From Fictibacillus solisalsi (GTDB lineage: Bacteria > Bacillota > Bacilli > Bacillales > Fictibacillaceae): DNA of 64,000 bases. The notes beneath the pieces are model-generated. The model did not search any database. It saw only the letters and a program-made list of their open reading frames with translations, and had not been told where the DNA came from. Positions within the stretch are counted from its first letter, which is position 1. Each line of letters opens with the position of its first letter. Location: assembly GCF_900103485.1 (NCBI RefSeq), contig NZ_FNHW01000001.1, positions 717,418-781,417 on the forward strand, in the 5' to 3' direction. This document shows, one piece after another, positions 47,484-55,887 of this stretch. Both the position numbers and the translations under genes were made by a program.

Positions 47484-47638
47484 ATTTACTCGCTCTCCTT
47501 AAATATAAATTCCCCTGAAAAAAATCAGGTTTCTATACTATATTGATGTGGACAAACTTTTGCATATGTTATCTCCTATTTTTTACAAAATGGGGCTGTA
47601 ACTCATAGTTTTTCCTGGAGTATTAATGGTTCGTCCAA

Positions 47639-47665
47639 ACCAATTCCTATTTTTTTCATATATAA
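47639..47665 (+). promoter_or_regulatory. Candidate SigK-type promoter
   Basis: AAC-C at 47638-47641 supplies a -35-like AC (47639-47640), then 16 bases and CATATATAA (47657-47665), one base off CATANNNTA. The leader to the next gene would be about 45 bases. Confidence 0.4.
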
Positions 47666-47715
47666 ATAAAAGAGAGATTTAAAGGCTCTCACTATCAAGG
47701 AAAAGAGGTAGGGAA

Positions 47716-47919
47716 ATGGCAGCAAGCACACGAATGGCACGTTTTAGACAGTTAAAAGGAGTTCTCCTAACTGAGCTTATTTGTACGTCTGGCGTTTCGT
47801 TTTTAAATGTGGTCGTTACTGAAGTCGGAAGACAATACATTGTTGTCACGCAGGAAGGTTCCGGTGGCGCTGGTACCTTTGTTGTTAACATTGATAATGT
47901 TGTTGCGGCAAATATGTGA
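47716..47919 (+). CDS. Small beta-rich protein, spore-surface candidate
   Basis: A 67-residue protein. After a short basic start (MAASTRMARFRQLKG) it is nearly all predicted beta strand (VLLTELICTSGVSFLNVVV, GRQYIVVTQ, GTFVVNIDNVVAANM) with a Gly-rich turn. This suggests a small SH3-like barrel related in style to the divergent neighbour at 47262. AAAAGAGGTAGG precedes the ATG. A clear terminator follows. No family is recognised. Confidence 0.6.
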   Translation: MAASTRMARFRQLKGVLLTELICTSGVSFLNVVVTEVGRQYIVVTQEGSGGAGTFVVNIDNVVAANM

Positions 47920-47925
47920 CCAAAT

Positions 47926-47950
47926 GACTCCAACTCTGTTGGAGTCTTTC
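47926..47950 (+). terminator. Terminator before the cgeB-like gene
   Basis: GACTCCAAC (47926-47934) pairs with GTTGGAGTC (47938-47946), followed by TTTC. It may be partial, since no promoter is evident before the next gene. Confidence 0.8.
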
Positions 47951-47991
47951 TACGGATTAAAGAATGAGGAGGAATTAAAACGCTAAAGGTA

Positions 47992-48906
47992 TTGTTTATT
48001 ACAAAGAATCATGAACATTATATTGAAAAAAGCAGTTTCTATTTACAAGAAGAACTGGCCAGGAAGTGCCATCTGGCTGTCTGGGAATTTGATGGCAAAT
48101 TATCAGACATTCTCCTTCAGCTTCCGTTTCAGCCTGATTTTATTCTTGTCAATGATCTAAAGCCGGATTATAGTCCGCTCATATGGGGATTAAAAGAATC
48201 TCCTGTACCGTATGGAATCATCTTCCACGATTTGCAATACAAGATCTACCGCAGAAAACAATTTATTGAAAAGGAAAACATTCGAACCATTTTTTCAGTA
48301 TACCGTGATCCGTTCAAAAAATGGTATCCGGAATACACGGATCGAATGATTTGGCTCCCGCATCATGTAAATATAAACATTTATAAAGATTATCAACTGC
48401 CTAAAGAAATTTCCTGGCTTATGGCAGGATCTTTAAATCCTCATTTATATCCTTTTCGCACCCTGATGCATCATTTCTTAAAGAATGAGAAAGCGTTTGT
48501 CAGTTATGCCCATCCTGGATACCGTAATGTTATTGATGAGAATGGCTGGCTGCTTGGTGAACGTTACGCGAAGGAAATTAACCGTTCAAAGATGCTGCTT
48601 ACCTGTGATTCTGTTTATCGATTTCCAGTTTTAAAGTACTTTGAGGCAGCGGCATGCAAAACGTTGGTTCTTGGTCCTTCCTCAAAAGAACTTGAAGCTC
48701 TTGGTTTTATTGACGGACAGACGTTCATTTCAGTATCAGAACATGATTTTAAAGAAAAGTCCATGTATTATCTTAACGATAAGGAAGCGAGAGAAAGCAT
48801 TGCCGAGAAAGGATACAACATGGTAAGAGAAAGGCACTCGACAGAAGTTCGTGTCCACCAGTTATTAACATATATTGAGGAAATTGTGAGGCGATCCAAT
48901 GGTTAA
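47992..48906 (+). CDS. CgeB-like glycosyltransferase, copy 1
   Basis: A 304-residue protein resembling the CgeB / spore-maturation group of GT-B glycosyltransferases. It has a HDLQYKIYRRKQFI segment, WLPHHVNINIYKDY, and the C-terminal YAKEINRSKMLLTC and LKYFEAAACKTLVLGP. Copy 2 at 49848 is clearly paralogous. CgeB is linked to the B. subtilis spore crust. The start is uncertain: TTG 47992 is 18 bases from GAGGAGG, whereas ACG 47980 would give a normal distance and restore a LKVLFITKN first strand. The gene ends inside the next one. Confidence 0.75.
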   Translation: MFITKNHEHYIEKSSFYLQEELARKCHLAVWEFDGKLSDILLQLPFQPDFILVNDLKPDYSPLIWGLKESPVPYGIIFHDLQYKIYRRKQFIEKENIRTIFSVYRDPFKKWYPEYTDRMIWLPHHVNINIYKDYQLPKEISWLMAGSLNPHLYPFRTLMHHFLKNEKAFVSYAHPGYRNVIDENGWLLGERYAKEINRSKMLLTCDSVYRFPVLKYFEAAACKTLVLGPSSKELEALGFIDGQTFISVSEHDFKEKSMYYLNDKEARESIAEKGYNMVRERHSTEVRVHQLLTYIEEIVRRSNG

Positions 48907-49663
48907 AAAGGTTTCAATTATTATCCCTTTTTATAACTGTCCATACGTTGGCCAGGCTATAGAAAGTGCAATAAACCAAACACACCAGTCGGTAGAAGTG
49001 ATCGTGGTGAATGATGGTTCAACAAAATATACAGAAGGGATTTCACCTTATCTAGATCGGATTATTTATATCGAAAAACCAAACGGAGGTACAGCAAGCG
49101 CTTTAAACAAAGGGATTCAAAACATGACCGGTGACTATTTCTGCTGGTTGAGCTCAGATGATGTTTTTTATACCGAAAAAGCAGAAGTTCAATTAAAGAA
49201 AATGAATGAGATGAACTCACCTGTAAGCTATACCAATTACTATCCAATAGACGAAAATGGGGAAATATTCGCTCCTCTTCAAGGGGTTTATGTTGAAGGA
49301 CGTATTCCATTTCTTCAAAGGATGCAAATTGGAAATATCATTAACGGCTGTTCCGTCATGATTGACCGAAATATTTTTAAAGAAATTGGTATGTTTGATG
49401 AGAGTCTTCCATTTACTCACGATTATGATCTCTGGCTGCGCATCTTGCATAAATATGAATTCCTTTATATACCAGAGCCATTATTAAATTATCGGGTACA
49501 TCAGGAGATGGGTACTAAAAAGCATGCACATGAGATTAGTGCAGAAATAAGAAAAGTACAGCAGCGGCATTCCGCATCGATGAAACTCTTATTTTCTCTG
49601 GAAGAAAGATATTCAGGAGCGATTAAAATACGTCCACAGCCGATTAATAGGCGGATTTATTAA
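48899..49663 (+). CDS. Family-2 glycosyltransferase
   Basis: A 254-residue GT-A enzyme. It has VSIIIPFYNCPYVGQAIES at the N-terminus, VIVVNDGS, an Asp-Asp metal/nucleotide site in WLSSDDVFY, and the acceptor-side DYDLWLRILHKYEF. It has no membrane segment. ATG 48899 overlaps the preceding gene by eight bases, so the two are translationally linked. The donor and acceptor sugars are unknown; the context suggests a spore-surface glycan. Confidence 0.88.
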   Translation: MVKKVSIIIPFYNCPYVGQAIESAINQTHQSVEVIVVNDGSTKYTEGISPYLDRIIYIEKPNGGTASALNKGIQNMTGDYFCWLSSDDVFYTEKAEVQLKKMNEMNSPVSYTNYYPIDENGEIFAPLQGVYVEGRIPFLQRMQIGNIINGCSVMIDRNIFKEIGMFDESLPFTHDYDLWLRILHKYEFLYIPEPLLNYRVHQEMGTKKHAHEISAEIRKVQQRHSASMKLLFSLEERYSGAIKIRPQPINRRIY

Positions 49664-49683
49664 CACGAAGGAGCGTGTCCATA

Positions 49684-49851
49684 ATGAAAAAGAAAAATAT
49701 AGTCTTTCATGAAACATTGATCACAAAAAAAAGACCGTCGCATGTTTCATGGACACCACTCAGTGATATTATGGATGACGGAGCTTTCAGGATCAGGGAA
49801 ATCCACCATTGCCCATACTATGGAAAAAAGAGAGCTGTTCACCCTTGTTGA
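49684..49851 (+). CDS. 55-residue small protein between glycosyltransferases
   Basis: A small gene with AAGGAG before ATG 49684, 20 bases after the GT2. The protein is basic (MKKKNIVFHETLITKKRPS) and ends in HHCPYYGKKRAVHPC, with Cys and His near the end. Its stop (TGA) overlaps an in-frame TTG of the next gene as TTGA, which would couple translation. No family recognised. It could be a coupling leader or a real small protein. Confidence 0.5.
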   Translation: MKKKNIVFHETLITKKRPSHVSWTPLSDIMDDGAFRIREIHHCPYYGKKRAVHPC

Positions 49852-50819
49852 TTAGACGTCATCAATATCAAAAAACTCCCGGCGATTGTAAATTAACTAT
49901 TTTATGCATTACCCGGGATCGTTCACAGCAGATGGAAAAAAGCAGCTATTATCTTATGGAAGAGTTAAAAAAACATTGTAACCTTGTTATGTGGACAGAA
50001 AACGGCCATATTCAAAGGATTTTATCACACCTTTCAATTACCCCTGATTTTATATTGATGAATGACTTTCTCGATCCCCGATTGTGTCCTTCTATACACG
50101 GTTTAAACAGTGTAGATATCCCTAAAGGCATGATTTACCATGATATTTCATATGAGTTGGAAATCCGGAAACGATACGCAATAACAGAAAGAATTGACTG
50201 CGTTTTTACTCATTACCGTGACGCCTTTCTCAAATGGTATCCTGAGTTATCCGAACGAATGATTTGGCTTCCTCATCATGCCAACCCGGATGTGTACAAA
50301 GATTATCATCTGCCAAAAACGATTAACTGGCTGATTATGGGAGCGTTATTGCCCCACATCTATCCTCTAAGAGTCATAATGTTAAATACGATGAAAAACT
50401 ATCCCGGTTTTGTCCATCATGGCCATCCTGGTTATACCACAGTACAAAATATAGCTAATGGAACATTAATTGGAGAAGAGTATGCGAAGGAAATCAACCG
50501 TTCGAAAATCTTTTTAACTTGTAATTCAGTTTACGAGTATACCTTAATGAAATATTTTGAAGTCATGGCGTGCAAATCATTGCTGCTAGCACCTGAGAGC
50601 AAGGAAACGGCCGATCTTGGAATGATTAATGGTGTTCATTTTGTAGCCGTCGACCGCTATGATTTTTTGGAAAAAGCTCAATATTATTTAGCCAACGATG
50701 AAGAACGTGAACACATTATAAATAACGGTTATCAATTGGTTATGGCCGCCCACACAACTCAAATGCGGGCTTTGGAGCTTATTTCACACATAGAAAAAAT
50801 GATTAAAAAAAATGTTTAG
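49848..50819 (+). CDS. CgeB-like glycosyltransferase, copy 2
   Basis: Paralogue of the gene at 47992: EKSSYYLMEELKKHC, MIWLPHHANPDVYKDYHLPK and EYAKEINRSKIFLTCNSVY align closely with copy 1. The first strand is KLTILCITRDR, and this supports a longer N-terminus in copy 1. No ATG or GTG is available at the front; TTG 49848 overlaps the upstream small gene's stop and is my choice, while TTG 49809 is an alternative. Probable sugar transfer onto a spore-surface glycan or glycoprotein. Confidence 0.75.
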   Translation: MIRRHQYQKTPGDCKLTILCITRDRSQQMEKSSYYLMEELKKHCNLVMWTENGHIQRILSHLSITPDFILMNDFLDPRLCPSIHGLNSVDIPKGMIYHDISYELEIRKRYAITERIDCVFTHYRDAFLKWYPELSERMIWLPHHANPDVYKDYHLPKTINWLIMGALLPHIYPLRVIMLNTMKNYPGFVHHGHPGYTTVQNIANGTLIGEEYAKEINRSKIFLTCNSVYEYTLMKYFEVMACKSLLLAPESKETADLGMINGVHFVAVDRYDFLEKAQYYLANDEEREHIINNGYQLVMAAHTTQMRALELISHIEKMIKKNV

Positions 50820-50916
50820 CAGATTTTTAGACTTCCATGAGACTTGTCTATTCATTTTCATTTGATTTTCATAGAGTATTAGAGCAAATTTAATTTGCGA
50901 ATGAAAGGAGAAGTCT

Positions 50917-51999
50917 ATGAAGATTCTTACTATTCTTGGAACACGGCCAGAAATTATAAGATTAAGCCTTATTATTAGAAAACTTGATCTTTTGGCAGGC
51001 AAGCATATCATTGTTCATACAGGACAGAACTTTACGTATTCATTAAGTGATGTTTTTTTCAAAGAACTTGGCATAAGAAATCCAGATTATGTGATCAGTG
51101 AAAAAAAACAAACGGTCGGCGAGCAGCTCTCTGTAATGTTCAGGGAGATTGAAAAAGTATTAATAAAAGAAAAGCCTGATAAGGTTTTGGTGCTGGGTGA
51201 TACCAACAGTGCACTTGGAGCAGTGATCGCTGAAAGACTGGATATACCGGTTTATCACATGGAGGCAGGCAACCGATGCTTCGATTGGAGAGTGCCTGAA
51301 GAAAAGAACAGGAAGATCATTGACGCAGTTTCCAGTTTTAATCTACCTTATACTCCAAAGAGCAGGGAGAACCTGATGAGGGAAGGCGTTCCTGTTCAGC
51401 GGATATTTGTTTCCGGTAACCCAATTTATGAGGTTCTTTCTTTTTACAAAGAGGCCATTGATAACAGCAACATTCTGAACGAATGTTCTCTGGAAAAAAA
51501 TAATTATTTTTTAGCCACGATTCACAGGGCGGAAAATGTGGATGATCCTTATCATTTAAAAGAAATATTCGAAGGGCTAAACCAGGTCGCGGATACATTT
51601 GGCAAGAGAATGATCGTCAGTATTCATCCGCGAACCAAGTCCAAACTTGAAAATAGAACAGATATTCGGATGAGTTCAAAGCTGGAGTTTTATGAGCCAT
51701 TTGGCTTTTTTGACTTTGTCAGCCTGGAGAAGAACGCCTTCTGTGTGCTGACAGACAGCGGAACCGTTCAAGAGGAATGTTGTATTTTTCATGTTCCAAC
51801 CGTAACGGTCCGGAAAACAACTGAAAGGCCGGAAACAGTTGAATGCGGAAGTAATATAGTGTCAGGGCTTCAATCCGAACCCATTTTACGTGCAGTAAAA
51901 GTAATGGCCGGACAGCCTGCATCCTGGGTAATTCCTGAAGGCTATGATGATCCGCTCGTATCAGATAAAGTTGTGAAATACCTATTAGGAGGAAGGTAA
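50917..51999 (+). CDS. UDP-sugar 2-epimerase, FnlC/CapG/WbvD type
   Basis: A 360-residue non-hydrolysing UDP-N-acetyl-sugar 2-epimerase. ILGTRPEIIRLS, VLGDTNSALGA and HMEAGNRCFDWRVPEEKNRK are visible. The last motif marks the FnlC/CapG/WbvD branch, which acts on 6-deoxy L-sugars, and differs from the HVEAGLRTGD form of MnaA/WecB. AAAGGAGAAG precedes the ATG. It heads a tightly packed cassette of four nucleotide-sugar genes (to 54677). Confidence 0.85.
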   Translation: MKILTILGTRPEIIRLSLIIRKLDLLAGKHIIVHTGQNFTYSLSDVFFKELGIRNPDYVISEKKQTVGEQLSVMFREIEKVLIKEKPDKVLVLGDTNSALGAVIAERLDIPVYHMEAGNRCFDWRVPEEKNRKIIDAVSSFNLPYTPKSRENLMREGVPVQRIFVSGNPIYEVLSFYKEAIDNSNILNECSLEKNNYFLATIHRAENVDDPYHLKEIFEGLNQVADTFGKRMIVSIHPRTKSKLENRTDIRMSSKLEFYEPFGFFDFVSLEKNAFCVLTDSGTVQEECCIFHVPTVTVRKTTERPETVECGSNIVSGLQSEPILRAVKVMAGQPASWVIPEGYDDPLVSDKVVKYLLGGR

Positions 52000-52001
52000 A
52001 A

Positions 52002-52988
52002 TTGTTTAACAAGAGGATTTTAATTACTGGAGGTACAGGTTCATGGGGTTATGAACTCGTAAAACAATTGTTGCAGAAGCAGCCAAAAGAAATACGGATA
52101 TTGTCGCGAAATGAAGCCAGCCAAGTTGCCATGCAGCGGCAATTTGACCATGATCCAAGGCTTGTGTTCATGATTGGTGACATCAGGGACCGTCAGGCCA
52201 TTGACAACGCAAGCGCAAATGTAGATTATGTATATCATCTTGCAGCATTAAAACATGTTCCCATATGTGAACACCAGCCATATGAAGCGTTAAAGACCAA
52301 TGTATATGGAACCCAGAATGTGATCGAGGCCGCAATTGCCAATAAAGTAAAAAAAGTAATCTATATTTCCACTGATAAATCGGCAAATCCTGCCAATTTT
52401 TATGGAATGACGAAGGCGATCGGTGAAAAGCTCATCATTCATGCTAATCTATTGAGCGAACATACAAAGTTCGTTTGTGTCAGAGGCGGGAATGTGCTGG
52501 GAACGAATGGAAGTGTCATTCATGTGTTCAAGGACCATATTGAAAAAAAAGGTATGATTGGGATAACTGACCGAGGAATGACCCGTTTCTTTTTAACCCT
52601 GCAAGATGCTATTAAGCTTCTGTTTAAGGCAACGTATGAAAGCCAGGGTGGGGAAATTTTCGTGATGAAAATGCCTACCTGCAAAATCCTTGATCTTGCT
52701 AAAGTACTCATCTCCCATTCAGGAAAAAAAGCCGTGGGAATTCATGAACTCGGAATCCGTCCAGGCGAGAAGATGCATGAAATCCTTCTTTCCGAATATG
52801 AAAGCATTACGACTGTTTATTTTGATGAAGAGTATTTTGTTATTTTGCCAACCATCGAAATTAAAGGGTTAAATGAATATTATGCAGACTACAAAAAAGT
52901 AGAGTTGGAGAGCTACAGCTCCAGCGAAGATTTGATGTCCCAAGAAGAGATTCGTGAAATGCTGAAAAAGGGTGGCTTCATTGAATGA
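52002..52988 (+). CDS. UDP-GlcNAc 4,6-dehydratase (5-epimerising), CapE/FnlA/PseB-like SDR
   Basis: A 328-residue extended SDR with the TGGTGSWGYELVKQL loop, STDKSANPANFYGMTK (active-site Tyr-x3-Lys present) and the C-terminal IRPGEKMHEILLSEYE and YFVILP. These enzymes convert UDP-GlcNAc to a UDP-4-keto-6-deoxy sugar, often inverting C5. CapE/FnlA forms usually have Met in place of the Tyr, so this one keeps a PseB-like active site. The TTG start follows AGGAGG, two bases after the epimerase stop. Confidence 0.82.
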   Translation: MFNKRILITGGTGSWGYELVKQLLQKQPKEIRILSRNEASQVAMQRQFDHDPRLVFMIGDIRDRQAIDNASANVDYVYHLAALKHVPICEHQPYEALKTNVYGTQNVIEAAIANKVKKVIYISTDKSANPANFYGMTKAIGEKLIIHANLLSEHTKFVCVRGGNVLGTNGSVIHVFKDHIEKKGMIGITDRGMTRFFLTLQDAIKLLFKATYESQGGEIFVMKMPTCKILDLAKVLISHSGKKAVGIHELGIRPGEKMHEILLSEYESITTVYFDEEYFVILPTIEIKGLNEYYADYKKVELESYSSSEDLMSQEEIREMLKKGGFIE

Positions 52989-53812
52989 AACTCTTAGTCT
53001 TGGGAGGCGCTGGGATGGCAGGCCATGTAATGTATCACTATTTCAAACAGAAAAAACAATACAAGGTGTTTTCTACAACAAGAAGGGGAACTGACGACTC
53101 TCTTTTTTTCGATGCTAAAAATGAATCGCAGCTCGAACAAATCCTTTTCTCCATTAAGCCTGATATTGTTATTAATTGCATTGGGATATTGAACGATCAA
53201 GCTGCAAAGCATCCCTTAGAAGCTATACAGGTAAATAGTTTGCTCCCTCACAAAATTGTGTCTATATTAGAAAAAACAGGTGGCAAATTAATTCATATCA
53301 GTACAGACTGTGTTTTTTCGGGTGAGAAGGGCGACTACAGTGAAAAGGATATTCCCGATGGCACCTCTATTTATGCGCGAACAAAAATACTTGGTGAGAT
53401 CAACTCTCCGAATCATCTTACAATACGAACCTCAATTATAGGCCCTGAACTCAAAGAAGGTATTGGCCTTTTCCAATGGTTTATGGCTCAAAAAGGAAAA
53501 GTAAATGGTTACAAAAAGGTATATTGGAATGGGGTCACTACCCTTGAACTGGCAAAAGCCGTTGAAACTGCTATTGAACAAAAGATTTCAGGATTATACC
53601 ATCTGACAGCTCCTTCTAAAATCTCCAAGTACGAACTCCTTCACCTCTTTCAGAATGTCTTTTCTAAATATGATACAGAAATATTGCCTTGCGACGAATT
53701 TGAGATTGACCGGACATTAACATGTACTCGAAAAGATTTTACCTATAACGTGCCTTCCTATATTGAGATGCTTGAAGAATTAAAAGGCTGGATTTCTTAT
53801 CGTGCAAACTAA
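52985..53812 (+). CDS. RmlD/WbvR-type 4-keto-sugar reductase
   Basis: A 275-residue SDR of the RmlD (dTDP-4-dehydrorhamnose reductase) type. LVLGGAGMAGHVMYHYF binds the nucleotide cofactor; ISTDCVFSGEKGDYSE and SIYARTKILGE (Tyr-x3-Lys) follow. It lacks the cupin domain of the CapF/FnlB type, which suggests a WbvR-like enzyme that makes UDP-L-RhaNAc from the 4-keto intermediate. ATG overlaps the preceding stop as ATGA. Confidence 0.82.
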   Translation: MKLLVLGGAGMAGHVMYHYFKQKKQYKVFSTTRRGTDDSLFFDAKNESQLEQILFSIKPDIVINCIGILNDQAAKHPLEAIQVNSLLPHKIVSILEKTGGKLIHISTDCVFSGEKGDYSEKDIPDGTSIYARTKILGEINSPNHLTIRTSIIGPELKEGIGLFQWFMAQKGKVNGYKKVYWNGVTTLELAKAVETAIEQKISGLYHLTAPSKISKYELLHLFQNVFSKYDTEILPCDEFEIDRTLTCTRKDFTYNVPSYIEMLEELKGWISYRAN

Positions 53813-54677
53813 AAAGAAATTGCTGATTACCGGAGCAGGTGGATATACAGGATTGCACGCAAGCCGTTACTTTTCAGACAAAGGATGGGATATTTTGTGT
53901 GTATCACGTTCCGCGGGGGTGTCATGCGATATAACTGATGCCGGAAAACTGGAAACGCTAGTTTCTGATTACTGCCCTGATTACTGCCTTCATTTGGCAG
54001 CCGTCAATTCAGTTCCTGTATCCTGGACATCTCCTCAAACCTCAATAGCCGTAAATGTGATGGGGACTCTTCATTTATTTGAAGCCATAAGAAAATTTGC
54101 CCCTGGTTGCAGAATTGTCGTTACTGGCTCCATTCTCGAAAAAAACCTTCAATCAGAAGAGCTCCCGCCTCATCCATATAGCCTGAGCAAATCATTTCAG
54201 ACCCTGTTATCAAGATCATGGACATCTTTTTATGGTATGGATATCATCGTGGCGAAGCCATGTAATTTGATTGGACCGGGATCCTCCACGGGAATTTGTT
54301 CCCTGTTAGTAAAGAAAATTATAGACATCGAGCAAAATAAAGCTGAAAATCAAATCCTCCTAAATAATCCGAACAGCACTCGTGAATTTCTCGATGTTAG
54401 AGATGCTGTTTCTGCCTATGAGGTTTTGTTCGAAAAGGGTCAAAAAGGGAGCAGTTATGAAATTGGATCAGGGATCAGACGTTCATTAGGCGAGGTTCTA
54501 GACGAGCTCGAAAACCATACTGCCATCAAGTTAAATATCATTTCTCACCCCCTTTCAGCTGTAGATCACTTTTTTACACAGGATCTTAAACCCATAAAAG
54601 ACTTAGGATGGGAACCTGCCCTTTCATTTTCTAAGTCTATATCCGATGTATTTCACTATTATAGAACGGAACATTAA
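53802..54677 (+). CDS. NAD-dependent sugar epimerase/dehydratase
   Basis: A 291-residue extended SDR with ITGAGGYTGLHASRYF, a catalytic HPYSLSKSFQ (Tyr-x3-Lys present) and NSTREFLDVRDAVSAYEVL typical of GDP-4-keto-6-deoxymannose reductase or epimerase relatives. Start GTG 53802 overlaps the upstream stop; its ribosome site is weak. As the last gene of the cassette it may act on the sugar made by the preceding three genes or on another nucleotide sugar; the substrate is unknown. Confidence 0.75.
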   Translation: MQTKKKLLITGAGGYTGLHASRYFSDKGWDILCVSRSAGVSCDITDAGKLETLVSDYCPDYCLHLAAVNSVPVSWTSPQTSIAVNVMGTLHLFEAIRKFAPGCRIVVTGSILEKNLQSEELPPHPYSLSKSFQTLLSRSWTSFYGMDIIVAKPCNLIGPGSSTGICSLLVKKIIDIEQNKAENQILLNNPNSTREFLDVRDAVSAYEVLFEKGQKGSSYEIGSGIRRSLGEVLDELENHTAIKLNIISHPLSAVDHFFTQDLKPIKDLGWEPALSFSKSISDVFHYYRTEH

Positions 54678-54760
54678 AGAGAAGTTACTTCAAGCTAACG
54701 TAATCGTTAGTTAGAGTGTAATATATGTGTTTAAATATTCTTTTGTTGTGGGACAGAAGA

Positions 54761-55857
54761 AGAGGCTGTCCAAAAGTCTCTAAAATGAAAGCAGGAAGGA
54801 AAAAAACGACTCGTTTTTCCTTCCTGCTTTTCTTCGTTGTTCATTTTTGTTGAAAGCAGCCAGGAGGATGACTGCTACTTTCAGTAGATTGTGGCAATCT
54901 GTACAATCTTCGCATTCATCAATCTTGAAGCTTTGTGCCAGACCGGATCGGTTCTTTTCGTTAGCTAGTTCTTAATGGTATGCCATTTGGACAGATAAAA
55001 TAATCATCGAGTTTCTCATACACACATTCTTTGCGTTCCTTACATCATTTTTATATGTCGGATTTTCCTTCAAATAGCTTCCATAAGGAATAAGAAAATC
55101 AAATAGCGGTTCCTTTTCTTCTCCTCCTGCAAACAAATAGTGTTCTTTACTGCCATAACCGGCATCCGCAATCACGGTTTTCGGCTCGGTAAAGAAGGCC
55201 CCGCCAGTTTCTCCAAGTGAGGGATGAAACACTGCGTGTGGCCGGCTTTGGTGAATCAATAAAACGAAACGTTCTCTGCCGCCATCTGTATGTTGTATCC
55301 TGGTTTCAGCTTGCCGTTCTTCATATGGTCTTCCTTTCATTCGCATAGAAGTCCCGTAGGTGTATGTTTTTGCGTAATTGTTCCGATCTCTGAACTGTTC
55401 GTTCTGATTCTTATATTTTGCTAAACAAGGCAAGACAAGAAATCTTGACGAATCAACTTCAGGGGTTCCTTGTAGGTACTGCACTTCTGTTACGTTTCTC
55501 GGTATCCGTTTCCTTCCCAACGCTTCTCAATGAGTGAAGCTGTTGATGTGGTACAGCGTTTCTTGAATTTTTCTTTCAAATTCGCTTCATGTTTAAGGGC
55601 GATTTTTTCCAAACGAAAGAATACTTGTTGGCATACGTTTCGATCTTTGTGTCATCCGAAAAGTAGTGATCCATCGCAATTTACACGTCTTGAAGAGTTT
55701 CCTGCTGTTTCAAACAACTCATCCATCAATGCTTTCATCGGTTGGCTGAGAAAATTATTCCAAGTTCGGAAGAATCATTTTTTTATATTTTTTAATACTA
55801 TTAAAAAAAGGGCTGCCAGAAAGTCAGTATACACTGACTTTCTGGACAGCCCCTTTT
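54761..55857 (-). mobile_element. Decayed IS1182-type insertion sequence
   Basis: Terminal inverted repeats share GGCTGTCCA and an AAAGTC core (left end 54761-54780, right end 55834-55853). A 14-base-stem hairpin sits just inside the left end (54791-54804 with 54814-54827), and the right end folds on itself (55810-55853). About 1.1 kb long, shorter than a full IS1182 (about 1.6 kb), so it is internally deleted. Transposase remains are on the minus strand with frameshifts. It lies between the nucleotide-sugar cassette and the minus-strand spore genes. Confidence 0.8.
54960..55770 (-). pseudogene. IS1182-family transposase remnant
   Basis: Pieces of an IS1182 transposase appear in different minus-strand frames: YFSDDTKIETYANKYSFVWK near 55680, MKNGKLKPGYNIQMAAENV near 55300, and KTVIADAGYGSKEHYLFAGG near 55170. 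They are interrupted by frameshifts and stops, and the N-terminal third is missing. It cannot make an active transposase. Confidence 0.82.
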
Positions 55858-55858
55858 T
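55806..55858. terminator. Long A/T-flanked hairpin at the IS right end
   Basis: An A-run leads into GGGCTG...CAGT (from 55810), which pairs across a short loop with ACTG...CAGCCC (ending 55852), followed by seven T. It can stop transcription from either side and would isolate the flanking operons. Confidence 0.7.
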
Positions 55859-55887
55859 TATTTAAAAGCCTCTATTCAGAAAAAGTA

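Noticed and set aside
50870-50878. CATAGAGTA, SigK -10-like element before the 2-epimerase gene
   Set aside because: No AC at 16-17 bases upstream; a nine-base AT-rich match alone is weak evidence.
55530-55865. 111-codon plus-strand open frame in the IS remnant
   Set aside because: The opposite strand carries recognisable IS1182 transposase fragments, so the plus frame is a shadow.
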